Assembly: GCF_000761155.1 (NCBI RefSeq)
Contig: NZ_CP009533.1
Coordinates: 1 to 64,000 of the forward strand
Length of the DNA stretch: 64,000 bases
DNA from: Pseudomonas rhizosphaerae
GTDB lineage: Bacteria > Pseudomonadota > Gammaproteobacteria > Pseudomonadales > Pseudomonadaceae
Direction: 5' to 3'
Shown here: one piece after another, positions 1-11,762 of the stretch
Position numbering within the stretch: the stretch's first letter is position 1
Layout of the letters: the number at the start of each line of letters is the position of its first letter
Notes under the pieces: model-generated
Database searches by the model: none
Told to the model about the DNA's origin: nothing
The model's input: only the letters and a program-made list of their open reading frames with translations
Made by a program: the position numbers and the translations under genes

Positions 1-74
<74 letters not shown>

Positions 75-79
75 ATTAT

Positions 80-155
80 GGGGCCATAGCTCAGCTGGGA
101 GAGCGCCTGCCTTGCACGCAGGAGGTCAGCGGTTCGATCCCGCTTGGCTCCACCA
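80..155 (+). tRNA. tRNA-Ala (TGC)
   Basis: This is a complete 76-base alanine tRNA. The anticodon TGC is at 113-115, between a five-pair stem (106-110 with 118-122), and CCA is encoded at 153-155. It is the second spacer tRNA of the rRNA operon and is co-transcribed with 23S. Confidence 0.98.
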
Positions 156-242
156 CTTTTGGTGCTCCATCGTTGTCAAAGCTTAGAAATGAGCATTCCA
201 TCGAGTGATGGTTGAATGCTGATTTCTGATCTTTTTCAGAAT

Positions 243-256
243 CGTTCTTTAAAAAT
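243..256 (+). promoter_or_regulatory. boxA-like antitermination element of the rRNA spacer
   Basis: The bases GTTCTTTAAAAAT resemble the bacterial rRNA boxA (consensus near TGCTCTTTAACA), which loads the Nus antitermination complex. It lies between tRNA-Ala and 23S, where such an element is expected. The assignment rests on motif and position only. Confidence 0.6.
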
Positions 257-388
257 TTGGGTATGTGATAGAAAGATAGACTGGACAGACACTTTCACTG
301 GTGTAGGTTCAGGCTAAGGTAAAATTTGTGAGTTGCTCTTAGAGTAAATGCGAATTTTCGGCGAATGTCGTCTTCACAGTATAACCAG

Positions 389-406
389 ATTGCTTTGGGG
401 TTATAT

Positions 407-413
<7 letters not shown>
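389..413 (+). other. 5' arm of the 23S processing stem
   Basis: This stretch pairs with 3292-3317 on the other side of 23S, with a few mismatches. The pairing gives the long helix that RNase III cuts during 23S maturation. The arm includes the first seven bases of mature 23S (GGTCAAG). Confidence 0.7.
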
Positions 414-3298
<2,885 letters not shown>

Positions 3299-3449
3299 AT
3301 ATAACACCCAAGCAATTTGCGTCGAACGACCAGATTGCGGTGACTGTGGAGATGACACGAACCGAAAGTTCGCAGCAAGACAACCCACAAAACATCACAT
3401 ACCCGATTCGCTGGAGTGCCTCCCAAAGGGCATTCCGGCTACAGAATTT

Positions 3450-3565
3450 CTTGACGACCATAGAGCATTGGAACCACCTGATCCCATCCCGAACTCAGCA
3501 GTGAAACGATGCATCGCCGATGGTAGTGTGGGGTTTCCCCATGTGAGAGTAGGTCATCGTCAAGA
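3450..3565 (+). rRNA. 5S ribosomal RNA
   Basis: The sequence closely matches Pseudomonas 5S rRNA: it starts near CTTGACGACCATAGAGC, has the CCATCCCGAACTCAG loop, and ends near GTCATCGTCAAG. The two ends pair. It lies about 150 bases after 23S and just ahead of the operon terminator. Confidence 0.97.
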
Positions 3566-3574
3566 TTCATTCCG

Positions 3575-3614
3575 AAACCCCTATCTGCGCGAGCAGGTAG
3601 GGGTTTTGTCTTTT
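3575..3614 (+). terminator. Rho-independent terminator of the rRNA operon
   Basis: A 14-pair hairpin with one G-U pair (AAACCCCTATCTGC, loop GCGA, GCAGGTAGGGGTTT) is followed by a T-rich tail. It lies ten bases after 5S and closes the rRNA operon. It may also stop the converging HDO gene at 3625. Confidence 0.9.
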
Positions 3615-3624
3615 ACGCGACTTT

Positions 3625-4401
3625 TTAGGCCCAGGGCTTCGACAAGGCTTGTATGTCGTTGGGGCCGTGTTTCATAGCGTGGGCAATACCATTCCAGTAC
3701 TGCTCCGTGATCGTCATGAAGTCGTAAAAGCCGTCTGCGAGTGCCGCGAATTCGTCGTCGTTTCTGCACTCGAGAGTGGCAGCGTGGATAGCCTGTATCT
3801 TGTGATCCTTTTCGGCATTGCCGATATGGATGTAGAAGTACTCGCAATGCTCGTGAAATTCATCATTGGAAGCGTAGAGGTGCTGGTAGTGCCGCACGCC
3901 CTCGTACAGGCGAGTAAGCATCGAAAACGCCAACCATTCCTGTGCCAACAATGTACCAAGTATGCGCTGGCACCCGCCGTCAACGGGGCGCTGGGAATAC
4001 AGGGCTTGTTGCTCCTCGACGAACTGCCGAGTGCTTGGAAGAATCAGCTCATCGCTGAGTTTGGTTACTGGCCTATAAGCAACCGCCACTCGACTTAGTA
4101 GATCAGTCAGAAAATTCTCCAACAAATGGATGTGCGCTTTCTGCGGATGGCCGTAGCCATATTCTGAATACAGGTTCTTGGCAATTTCGACACGCGCGCA
4201 CAGGTTGTCGGTGTGCAGCAGCGACAATGCGATCATCGTCGAAGTTTGTGAAGTTCTTACAAAATAATTCTTGGCAAATATAGCCAATTCGTCGAAAGGC
4301 AGCGGTGCCGTCAGCCAGCGTTCATAGAATGCGTTATTCAGAGCGCCGTGCTGGTGCACAGAGGTGGCGAGCTTTGTGATCTCTTCATAATAACCGGACA
4401 T
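3625..4401 (-). CDS. HDO-type iron-containing redox enzyme family protein
   Basis: This 258-residue all-helical protein resembles the haem-oxygenase-like diiron oxidase (HDO, TenA/CADD-like) family. Potential metal ligands are visible: a Glu and His in the helix pair NLYSEYGYGHPQ...HIHLLE (residues about 75-95), a Glu in LAQEWLAFS, and a His/Glu/His cluster HIGNAEKDH near residue 195. I start it at the ATG with an AAGGAG site ahead of it; the open frame continues 33 codons further upstream. It is divergent from a LysR regulator, which probably controls it. HDO enzymes oxidise varied small molecules such as fatty acids and amino acids, and the substrate here cannot be read from sequence. It does not look like the 1-undecene enzyme UndA. 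Confidence 0.75.
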   Translation of the reverse strand: MSGYYEEITKLATSVHQHGALNNAFYERWLTAPLPFDELAIFAKNYFVRTSQTSTMIALSLLHTDNLCARVEIAKNLYSEYGYGHPQKAHIHLLENFLTDLLSRVAVAYRPVTKLSDELILPSTRQFVEEQQALYSQRPVDGGCQRILGTLLAQEWLAFSMLTRLYEGVRHYQHLYASNDEFHEHCEYFYIHIGNAEKDHKIQAIHAATLECRNDDEFAALADGFYDFMTITEQYWNGIAHAMKHGPNDIQALSKPWA

Positions 4402-4515
4402 GCGCAGCTCCTTGTTTGTAACTTGGTGCTTCGAAGTTGTCGTTTGGTTTTTGCTGTTGGCTTGGCAGTAGCAGTAGAATCCATGGGCACGGGGGCTCAC
4501 ACAACCAACAATAAA

Positions 4516-4530
4516 TGAATCAATGATTCA
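4516..4530. promoter_or_regulatory. Perfect dyad between HDO gene and LysR gene, candidate operator
   Basis: TGAATCA-A-TGATTCA is a perfect 7-base inverted repeat, 13 bases before the LysR start codon. A LysR protein commonly binds a dyad in the shared intergenic region to control itself and the divergent target. The assignment is inference from symmetry and position. Confidence 0.45.
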
Positions 4531-4542
4531 CCTGAGGTGTAT

Positions 4543-5412
4543 ATGGATATTTCGCAATTGCGCATGCTTACTGCTATCTACAAAGGCGGAAGCATCGTCA
4601 AGGCCGCCAAGTCAGTGCATTGCGTTCCATCGAATGTGACTGCGCGCATGAAGGCTTTGGAAGCCGAAGTGGGATGTTGCCTGTTGAATCGACGCGAGAA
4701 GGGCGTTGAATTGAGCGCGGCGGGTAAACATTTGTTGATCCACGCGGAAAAGGTGCTCGAGGCATTTGCCGAAGCCCAGGCATGTTTCGATGATACTCAA
4801 AAGCTCAGTGGCACATTGCGGGTAGGAGGAATCGATTCTTTTGTAAGTACGCGCCTGCCGGCTATTGCTTCGGCATTCGAGCGTGATTATCCCCAGGTCG
4901 TCTTGGAAATAACGACCAATACGTGGCCGGAACTTGTAGAGAACGTTTTGGATGGAAAACTCGACATTGCCGTGGTTGCGGTGGACATGGCCAATCCCAA
5001 ACTCAGCAGTATGAAAATATCAGGTGAACAACTGGTGCTGGTCTATCCGCAGGAGTGGTCGCACTACGGGCCCTTGGATTTGAACGATAGAAAGCTGCTG
5101 GCGTGGCCTGAAGGGTGTCCGTTTCACGCCGTGGCCCAGGCTTGGTGCAAGGAGTCATTGCAGGGTGTTGAGTTGGTGATATGTGGGAGTTGGGGAGGCA
5201 TTATGACGTGTGTCGAGCAGGGCATTGGCATGGCGGTGGTTCCCAAGGGTGTCTACGATAACCACCGGGCGCTGGGAAATATCTCCGTCTGCGAGACACT
5301 TGTGTTCGACGAAGTGGACCAGTTCCTGTTGACCCATAAACGCACGGGTGGACATCCGGTCAGAGACGGGTTTGCGCAGATGGTGTGCAATGCATCCGTA
5401 CACTCGATTTGA
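4543..5412 (+). CDS. LysR-family transcriptional regulator
   Basis: This 289-residue protein has an N-terminal winged helix-turn-helix (MDISQLRMLTAIYKGGSIVKAAK and the following recognition helix with SNVTARMKALE). The C-terminal effector-binding half is of the periplasmic-binding type. I chose ATG 4543, which has TGAGG ahead of it; an in-frame GTG lies two codons earlier. The gene is divergent from the HDO enzyme gene, the usual arrangement of a LysR regulator and its target. The effector is unknown. The N-terminal domain matches the family better than the C-terminal half, which has no feature that would name a ligand. Confidence 0.9.
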   Translation: MDISQLRMLTAIYKGGSIVKAAKSVHCVPSNVTARMKALEAEVGCCLLNRREKGVELSAAGKHLLIHAEKVLEAFAEAQACFDDTQKLSGTLRVGGIDSFVSTRLPAIASAFERDYPQVVLEITTNTWPELVENVLDGKLDIAVVAVDMANPKLSSMKISGEQLVLVYPQEWSHYGPLDLNDRKLLAWPEGCPFHAVAQAWCKESLQGVELVICGSWGGIMTCVEQGIGMAVVPKGVYDNHRALGNISVCETLVFDEVDQFLLTHKRTGGHPVRDGFAQMVCNASVHSI

Positions 5413-5486
5413 ATGCACGGATGGGTTGGCAGCGTACGTAACAGAAGGCGATTAACTCGGTACCCTGCAAGAGGGTTATCCGTTAT

Positions 5487-6026
5487 TCAGGCATTGAAAT
5501 CCACGGCTACGGTTGGCAGCGCCTGGATCCTGACCCCGAAGCTCTTGATGCTCGACAAGGTCGCGGTATGGTGAGCAATGATTTGCGCGGCGTCGGCATG
5601 AGCCTTGGACTGTGTGGTGTGAGCATCGCTTACCAGTGTGATCTCATAACCCAAACCTGCAGCACGGCGGATGGTAGTGTCTACACAGAACTCGGTCGCA
5701 TAGCCGCACACCACCAGGTGCGAAATATCAGCCTGTTGCAGCAACGCTTGCAGATCGGTCCTGAGAAAAGAGTCAGGGGTGGTCTTGCTGACGTAGTGAT
5801 CGGTAGCGGCGGTGATGAGACGGTGATCGAGTGCCCAGGTTTCACTGCCTCGCACAAGAAATTCGCCAGTGGCGAGTTCGTGCTGGACGAAAATCACAGG
5901 GATGTTTGCGGATCTGGCCGCCGCTGTCAGTGTGTTGATGCGTTCGATCACTTCGTGAGCGAAGGCAGGAGCCGGGTCCGCCTGGAACAGGCCTTGTTGT
6001 ACGTCGATGACGACTAGCGCTTTCAC
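5487..6026 (-). CDS. Isochorismatase-fold cysteine hydrolase
   Basis: This 179-residue member of the isochorismatase/nicotinamidase superfamily keeps the family triad: Asp8 (VVIDVQQG), Lys81 and nucleophile Cys114 (GYATEFCVDTT). Such enzymes hydrolyse amides, N-carbamoyl groups or vinyl ethers, and the substrate is not evident here. The start is a GTG with AAAGGA upstream. The gene follows an MFS transporter by 50 bases on the same strand, so the two are probably co-transcribed. Confidence 0.88.
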   Translation of the reverse strand: MKALVVIDVQQGLFQADPAPAFAHEVIERINTLTAAARSANIPVIFVQHELATGEFLVRGSETWALDHRLITAATDHYVSKTTPDSFLRTDLQALLQQADISHLVVCGYATEFCVDTTIRRAAGLGYEITLVSDAHTTQSKAHADAAQIIAHHTATLSSIKSFGVRIQALPTVAVDFNA

Positions 6027-6076
6027 AGAGTTCAGGTCCTTTGAGTGGAATGAGAGATGTCGTGCGTACGGGAGGA

Positions 6077-7270
6077 TTAAGTCGCAGTGCGGCGGATCGC
6101 TCTACCAAGCCACCAGTGGGCTCCTGTACCCAGTGCTGCTGACAAGATAGCCAGCATCAGTATCACTTGTTGCGTGCCCAAAGGCACGGCCAACAGGGCG
6201 ACGAGTAAACCCGCCGCCGGTTGCGACAGGTTATTGAGCAAGGTGATCACCCCGACCGTCTTGCCGAAGTCCTGAGGAGGAATGACCCGCTGGCGAATGC
6301 TGCGCATGTAGACGTTGAACATCTTGTCGAAGCCGACTATCAATAAAAACCCCAGTACATAGCCGGCCAGGTTCGGACTGATCGCACAGACCAAACCACC
6401 TGCAGCGATCATGATGTATGACACACCGCCCAGCACTTTCAAGGAAATGGTGACTCGGGCAAGCAACAGAAGTATCGCGATGGTGGCTACGGCACCCGCC
6501 GCTTGCAGTCCGGCATAAGTGTTCTTGTCCGCGTTGAAGCTGCCAATCACCATGGCCGCTGAAGTGGCTGCCGTCACGCCAACGATCAGATTCACCCCGA
6601 CGGCCAAGGTAATGACTTTTCGTAATTCAGGTGTGGTACGGATATGCCCGATGGCGATTCGAAAAGGTTGCAGCCACGCGCCTTGATCCTGGGCGAATGT
6701 TTCTATGGTTATCCGACTGAGCCGTTGCCAGAGCAGCATGCTTGCGTCGGCCAGCAGAAATACTCCAGCGACACAGAGCACGACCCAGTGCCATGCCCAG
6801 ACTTCCAACATCAGTGCAGCGACCAGCGGGCCTAATACCATGCCGGTCTGATCGGCAATTTGGGAGTAGGAGAGGGTCTTGGTGTAGCTGTAGTGATGGA
6901 ACACGCGGGGCATCAGTACTTCGCGAGCCATGACGCCCTGGGTTGTCAGCACGCCACACAGCGCCGACAACACGACCAGCCATGCGATGCCACCGAACAC
7001 TATAAACAGAATGACCGCCAGCACACACAGTAGAACCCTGTAGATCTGGCTGATGTGGAGAATCCGGACGGGCGAGAATCGATCGCACAATGCGCCACAG
7101 ATAGGAAACGCCAGAAACCTGGGTAGTGATTCCACGAAAAATGCCATGCCGGCCCATGCTGCACTTTGGGTCGCCTGGAAGACTACCAGCGGTACGATGA
7201 ATAATAGAATCTGGTCAGCAAGACGTGAAAGGAACAATGAGACGAAGAATGCGAGGTAGTCCTTTCGCAT
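6077..7270 (-). CDS. MFS transporter
   Basis: This 397-residue membrane protein has about twelve hydrophobic helices and the MFS signature after helix 2 (GALCDRFSPVRIL). It resembles the enterobactin-exporter/MFS_3 drug-export type rather than sugar symporters. I start it at the ATG preceded by AAAGGA; the open frame has 16 more codons upstream without a site. It is first in a probable two-gene operon with the isochorismatase-fold hydrolase. The pairing suggests export or detoxification of a compound, but no substrate can be named. Confidence 0.85.
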   Translation of the reverse strand: MRKDYLAFFVSLFLSRLADQILLFIVPLVVFQATQSAAWAGMAFFVESLPRFLAFPICGALCDRFSPVRILHISQIYRVLLCVLAVILFIVFGGIAWLVVLSALCGVLTTQGVMAREVLMPRVFHHYSYTKTLSYSQIADQTGMVLGPLVAALMLEVWAWHWVVLCVAGVFLLADASMLLWQRLSRITIETFAQDQGAWLQPFRIAIGHIRTTPELRKVITLAVGVNLIVGVTAATSAAMVIGSFNADKNTYAGLQAAGAVATIAILLLLARVTISLKVLGGVSYIMIAAGGLVCAISPNLAGYVLGFLLIVGFDKMFNVYMRSIRQRVIPPQDFGKTVGVITLLNNLSQPAAGLLVALLAVPLGTQQVILMLAILSAALGTGAHWWLGRAIRRTAT

Positions 7271-7440
7271 GGTAGGGTCCTTTATGCTTCCAAGCAGGCT
7301 TTGAAAAGGGCGAAACACCGTCGTGCATTACACAACCGCTGACATCGAATTGATAGATACAGATAGCGTGGCTAGATTGAACAGTCCCGTCGTTTTTGAA
7401 AAGGCGTCAGGTCTTTTCTCTACCGGCATGAGTGCCCGCG

Positions 7441-8211
7441 ATGATTGAACCAAACGCTTCCACACTCTTCATGGGCTGGGATGTCGGCGGCTGGAATTGC
7501 GACCGGAACCCGGCTAGTCGCGATGCTCTGGTCGTTCTGGATGCTGAGCGCCGGCTAGTCGGTAAACCCTGGCGCGGCAATCTACGGCGGACGATCAACG
7601 AAGCCAGCTCCACGGAGCAGTTCGTTCATGGACTGTTGAAGCTTTGTGGAATAGATAGTGCGGCGCACCAGGCACCACGCCTGCTTATGGGCATCGACAC
7701 CCCACTTGGCTTCTCCAAGCCCTTCATTGACCTCATCACTTGCGGCGTTACCGTGCCCACTGTCGGCGAGTCTTCCACCAACCCCTACCTGCATCGTCGT
7801 ACCGAGCATTTTCTGTTCGAGCGAGGGCTGTATCCGTTGTCGCCGATCAAGGACATGATCGGCAGCCAAGCTACCAAGGGCATGCACGTGCTGGGGCGAT
7901 TCGCGCCCATTCGGGAAGCCTGTGGCGTATGGACGGACGGGCAGATGCTGCGGGCGATTGAGGCGTATCCGTCGGCGTGCAAACGGTCGGCGTCTATCGA
8001 GGCCTTGCGAGCGCCTTTCTATCTGAACGGGGCGAGTATGCCAGGGCTCGAACACATCGATGCGCAAGATGCGCTGACCTGCGCGTTGGTGGCGTGGGCG
8101 TTCGAGCATAGACCGCATTTGCTGGCTCGGCCGACGGCGGATATCGATCCGGTAGAAGGTTGGATATTTGTGCCGGAGGATGGATTGCGGGCGGTGGGAC
8201 CACTGGATTAG
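7441..8211 (+). CDS. DUF429 family protein, RNase H-like fold
   Basis: This protein of about 256 residues has the DUF429 pattern: an acidic residue in the first strand (GWDVGGWN), a second in MGIDTPLGF, and DAQDALTCALVAWA near the C-terminus. These positions correspond to the acidic residues of RNase H-like nuclease folds. The family is called a predicted nuclease, without firm biochemical proof that I know of. The start is uncertain: ATG 7441 is taken, while a GTG lies nine bases earlier and neither has a good ribosome site. It lies alone between an MFS gene on the other strand and katB. Confidence 0.75.
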   Translation: MIEPNASTLFMGWDVGGWNCDRNPASRDALVVLDAERRLVGKPWRGNLRRTINEASSTEQFVHGLLKLCGIDSAAHQAPRLLMGIDTPLGFSKPFIDLITCGVTVPTVGESSTNPYLHRRTEHFLFERGLYPLSPIKDMIGSQATKGMHVLGRFAPIREACGVWTDGQMLRAIEAYPSACKRSASIEALRAPFYLNGASMPGLEHIDAQDALTCALVAWAFEHRPHLLARPTADIDPVEGWIFVPEDGLRAVGPLD

Positions 8212-8229
8212 GCGTACAGCTGACCCGCA

Positions 8230-8266
8230 GGTATCTTTGCCTATCAGGCTGATAGGCTCTTCCAAT
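8230..8266 (+). promoter_or_regulatory. OxyR-like operator upstream of katB
   Basis: The core is CTAT, seven bases, ATAG (8241-8255), the centre of the OxyR tetramer site ATAG-N7-CTAT-N7-ATAG-N7-CTAT. The right outer half CAAT (8263-8266) matches CTAT at three of four bases with exact N7 spacing. The left outer half (8230-8233) matches poorly. The site lies about 70 bases before the start codon of katB, a known OxyR target in pseudomonads. Confidence 0.65.
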
Positions 8267-8335
8267 TTAGCCACGCCGGTGGTTGCCGTTACCCTCGCGG
8301 TTTCTCCAGAACATAAGAAGCGTGAGGGATTCACT

Positions 8336-9862
8336 ATGAAAATCAGAACCTTATCAGGATATGCGGTCACGGCACTGGCCGTCAGCCTGTCTTGGTCATC
8401 CGCTTTTGCAGATACCTTGACCCGCGACAACGGCGCCGTCGTCGGCGACAACCAGAACTCGCAGACGGCCGGACCCAACGGGCCGGCGCTGCTTCAAGAC
8501 GTGCAGCTGTTGCAGAAACTTCAGCGCTTCGACCGCGAACGTATTCCAGAGCGCGTGGTGCATGCCCGTGGTACGGGTGTACATGGCGAGTTCGTCGCTT
8601 CCAGCAACATCGGTGAATTGACCAAGGCCAAGGTGTTCACACCGGGGACCCACACGCCGGTGTTCGTGCGCTTCTCGTCGGTGGTTCACGGCAACCATTC
8701 GCCGGAAACGCTGCGTGACCCCCGCGGTTTTGCGACCAAGTTCTATACGGCGGACGGCAACTGGGATCTGGTCGGCAATAACTTTCCGACCTTCTTCATT
8801 CGTGACGCGATCAAGTTTCCAGACATGGTCCACGCGTTCAAACCCGACCCCCGTACCAACCTTGACGACGATTCGCGTCGTTTCGACTTCTTCTCCCATG
8901 TGCCGGAAGCGACCCGCACGCTCACGCTGCTGTACTCCAATGAAGGCACTCCCGCGGGTTATCGCTTCATGGACGGCAATGGCGTGCACGCCTACAAGTT
9001 CGTCAACGCCAAGGGCGAAGTGCACTACGTGAAGTTTCACTGGAAGAGCCTGCAAGGTCTGAAGAACCTGGACCCGGACCAGGTCGTGCAAACCCAGGGT
9101 AAAGACTACGCGCACATGACCCACGATCTGGTCACCGCAATCAACAAGGGCGATTTCCCGAAGTGGGACTTGTACATCCAGGTGCTCAAGCCTGAAGACC
9201 TGGCCAAGTTCGCATTCGACCCGCTGGACGCGACCAAGATCTGGCCTGACGTACCGGAGCAGAAGATCGGGCAGATGGTGCTGAACAAGAACGTCGACAA
9301 CTTCTTCCAGGAAACCGAACAGGTCGCCATGGCGCCTTCCAATGTGGTGCCGGGGATCGAGCCATCGGAAGACCGTCTCCTGCAAGGCCGTGTGTTCTCG
9401 TACGCTGATACCCAGATGTACCGCCTGGGCGCCAACGGGATGAGCCTGCCGATCAACCGTCCGCGCGTCGCCGTCAACAACGGCAACCAGGATGGCGCCT
9501 TGAACAGCGGACATACCACCGGTGGGGTGAACTATGAACCGAGCCGTCTTGCACCGCGCCCGAGCGACGACAGCGCGCGTTACAGCCAAACGGCTTTGAG
9601 CGGTACTACCCAGCAGGCGAAGATTCAGCGCGAGCAGAACTTCAAACAGGCGGGCGACTTGTACCGCTCCTATTCGCCCAAGGAGCAGCAGGACCTGATC
9701 AACAGCTTCGGCGGTTCTTTGGCTGACACGGATACCGAGAGCAAAAACATCATGCTGTCGTATCTGTACAAAGCCGATCCGGCCTACGGCACAGGCGTGA
9801 CCAAAGTTGCCAAAGGCGACTTGGAGAAGGTCAAGCAGTTGGCCGCCAAGCTTCAGGACTGA
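8336..9862 (+). CDS. katB: Periplasmic catalase KatB
   Basis: This is a 508-residue haem catalase that dismutates hydrogen peroxide. It begins with a clear Sec signal peptide (MKIRTLSGYAVTALAVSL...AFA, cleavage near 25), as in the inducible periplasmic KatB of pseudomonads. Distal His76 lies in the RIPERVVHARGTG signature, and the proximal Tyr in RVFSYADTQMYRLG. I chose the ATG with GTGAGGGA upstream; the open frame reaches further upstream without a gene-like start. The ankyrin gene follows at 57 bases, matching the katB-ankB pair of P. aeruginosa, and an OxyR-like site precedes it. Confidence 0.95.
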   Translation: MKIRTLSGYAVTALAVSLSWSSAFADTLTRDNGAVVGDNQNSQTAGPNGPALLQDVQLLQKLQRFDRERIPERVVHARGTGVHGEFVASSNIGELTKAKVFTPGTHTPVFVRFSSVVHGNHSPETLRDPRGFATKFYTADGNWDLVGNNFPTFFIRDAIKFPDMVHAFKPDPRTNLDDDSRRFDFFSHVPEATRTLTLLYSNEGTPAGYRFMDGNGVHAYKFVNAKGEVHYVKFHWKSLQGLKNLDPDQVVQTQGKDYAHMTHDLVTAINKGDFPKWDLYIQVLKPEDLAKFAFDPLDATKIWPDVPEQKIGQMVLNKNVDNFFQETEQVAMAPSNVVPGIEPSEDRLLQGRVFSYADTQMYRLGANGMSLPINRPRVAVNNGNQDGALNSGHTTGGVNYEPSRLAPRPSDDSARYSQTALSGTTQQAKIQREQNFKQAGDLYRSYSPKEQQDLINSFGGSLADTDTESKNIMLSYLYKADPAYGTGVTKVAKGDLEKVKQLAAKLQD

Positions 9863-9918
9863 TGCATCCGATCACCGTCCGTATAACAGCGGTCGGTGAT
9901 CTTCAGGAGCAAAACCTC

Positions 9919-10464
9919 ATGCGATATTTCATTCCCTGGATCTGCTCGGCGATGATGCTTTCAACAGCTGCTTTGGCCGATGACACACCGCCCCCCGATA
10001 CCCGCCAGCAACTTCGTGAACTGTACTTCGACGCCGCACGTTCGGGCAGCACCGACCGTTTGGGCGCGTTCATCGAAGCGCATTATGACTTGGACACCCG
10101 CGATGAAAGTGGCTACACCGCATTGATTCTGGCGGCTTATCACGGCCAGGCGGCGGCTGTGGAGCAATTGCTGGCGGCCGGGGCGAATCCGTGCAGCCAG
10201 GATAAGCGTGGGAACACTGCGCTGATGGGGGCTATTTTTAAAGGTGAAGTGAGCATTGCCCATAGATTGCTCAAGGCAGACTGCGCGACGGATGAACGAA
10301 ATAACTCGGGGCAGACGGCGGCGATGTATGCGGCGTTGTTTCAGCGCAAGGATATTCTCGAGGCGTTGGCGGCGAAGGGGGCGGATCTGGAGGCGCGGGA
10401 TGATAGGGGGAATGATGCTCGGTCGCTGGGGGAGGGGCGGTTTAGTTCAGGCCCCTTGCGTTGA
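9919..10464 (+). CDS. ankB: Ankyrin-repeat protein AnkB
   Basis: This 181-residue protein has a signal-like N-terminus (MRYFIPWICSAMMLSTAALA) and about four ankyrin repeats from residue 50 onward (ESGYTALILAAYHGQAAAVEQLLAAGANP, KRGNTALMGAIFKGEVSIAHRLL and so on). The start codon is preceded by AGGAG. Its position directly behind katB matches P. aeruginosa ankB. There the protein is needed for full catalase activity in the periplasm. Role by family and neighbourhood; no enzymatic motif is present. Confidence 0.9.
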   Translation: MRYFIPWICSAMMLSTAALADDTPPPDTRQQLRELYFDAARSGSTDRLGAFIEAHYDLDTRDESGYTALILAAYHGQAAAVEQLLAAGANPCSQDKRGNTALMGAIFKGEVSIAHRLLKADCATDERNNSGQTAAMYAALFQRKDILEALAAKGADLEARDDRGNDARSLGEGRFSSGPLR

Positions 10465-10543
10465 GCGCCCGACGACAAAGAAATGAATAGGTGAATGGGA
10501 TGGAAGCGGGCAGCGAGAGGCAGACTTTTTCGCTCTTTGGCTT

Positions 10544-11665
10544 TTAGCCATAGCGCGTAAAGTCGTTCCTATCCCGAGTCAAAAGCTGCATTAGCTTGGG
10601 ATGAGTAAACAGCTTCTCTTTACCTACCTGCACTTCCTGCAGAATGCCGATACTCACGAGATCCTTGAGGTAGCGTGAAGCAGCCTGTCGCTGGGCAATC
10701 TGCTTGTCGATGACATTACCAATGCGGCAGTAAGGCTGTTCGAAAATCACATCGACCAATTCGCGAGAATAGATTTTTGGCAGCTGCTCCCGAACATATT
10801 GGCTGGTGTGCTCTGCCAAGCTGCGGATAGCGTTGATTTTCGCCGTGGTCCATTCGGCAGTCTCTTTGACGGCTGTAAGCATGAGTGTTATCCACGGCTC
10901 CCAGGCTTGGTTGCGGGTAACATCGAGCAGCAGGCGATAGTAGTCCGCGCGATGGGCAATGATGTAATGGCTGAGGTAGAGAATCGGCAGATTCAACAGC
11001 CCCTCCTGGATCAGAAACAGCGTATTGAGGACGCGTCCTGTGCGGCCGTTACCATCGGTAAAGGGATGGATCGCTTCAAACTGATAATGCCCGACAGCCA
11101 TTCGCACCAATGGGTCGAGATCGGTCTCGTAATGCAGGAAGCGCTCCCAATTCGCGAGCATGTCGCGTATGCGCTCTTCGCCATCTGGCGGTGTGTAGAT
11201 GATTTCGCCGGTTCGATCATTTGCCAACTGCACACCGGGCACCCGTCGTATGCCCATGTCCACGCCCTTTAGCGTGCTGCATATCTCTACTGCGGTGTTA
11301 GTGGAGAGTGGGCGCTCGGCCAATGACTGAAAGCCCTGATGCAGCGCTTTGCGATAACGCAGCGCTTCCTTCGTAGCAGGGTCTGCATGGTTGGCCGTGT
11401 CATGAGCATGCTGAAAGAGCAGATCTGTTGTAGTCACGATGCTTTCTATTTCTGAGCTGTCTTTGGCTTCGAGCAACGGAATGGTGTTGATCAACACGGT
11501 CTGATTGGGGATGAGCTCTGCCGCTTGCTTCAACTCAGCCAGAGCGCTGCGTGCTTGGATGCAGAGTTTGAGCACCGCGCGCGGTTCCAGCTCGACGGCA
11601 GGTGGTAATGCCCCAAGCTGGTTATGGGGTTTGTCGGGTCGCCAGAGCAGAGAAGAGTCGATCAT
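10544..11665 (-). CDS. Fic-family adenylyltransferase with N-terminal inhibitory helix
   Basis: This 373-residue Fic protein is close in length and layout to the SoFic group. The active-site loop HPFTDGNGRTGR is at residues 200-211, with His200 as catalytic base. The inhibitory helix SSEIES is at 70-75; its Glu74 would clash with the ATP gamma-phosphate, and Ser replaces the usual Gly/Asn after it. The C-terminal 100 residues look like a winged helix, so the protein may bind DNA. Fic enzymes transfer AMP to protein hydroxyls; the target is unknown. The start is taken at the ATG that puts the motifs at SoFic-like positions; an upstream GTG at 11713 is possible. The upstream TGTCGCT repeats may be its operator. 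Confidence 0.9.
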   Translation of the reverse strand: MIDSSLLWRPDKPHNQLGALPPAVELEPRAVLKLCIQARSALAELKQAAELIPNQTVLINTIPLLEAKDSSEIESIVTTTDLLFQHAHDTANHADPATKEALRYRKALHQGFQSLAERPLSTNTAVEICSTLKGVDMGIRRVPGVQLANDRTGEIIYTPPDGEERIRDMLANWERFLHYETDLDPLVRMAVGHYQFEAIHPFTDGNGRTGRVLNTLFLIQEGLLNLPILYLSHYIIAHRADYYRLLLDVTRNQAWEPWITLMLTAVKETAEWTTAKINAIRSLAEHTSQYVREQLPKIYSRELVDVIFEQPYCRIGNVIDKQIAQRQAASRYLKDLVSIGILQEVQVGKEKLFTHPKLMQLLTRDRNDFTRYG

Positions 11666-11762
11666 AAGCGTTGTAGCCTGGGCCTGTTTGTGGTGGTTCA
11701 ACGTAGCGTGCACCTACACGCGCGCCGCTATTGCGGTCCGAGTGTATGCATAAGAGCGGGTC

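Noticed and set aside
3625..4401. 1-undecene synthase UndA
   Set aside because: The protein shares the fold but not the sequence pattern I know for UndA.
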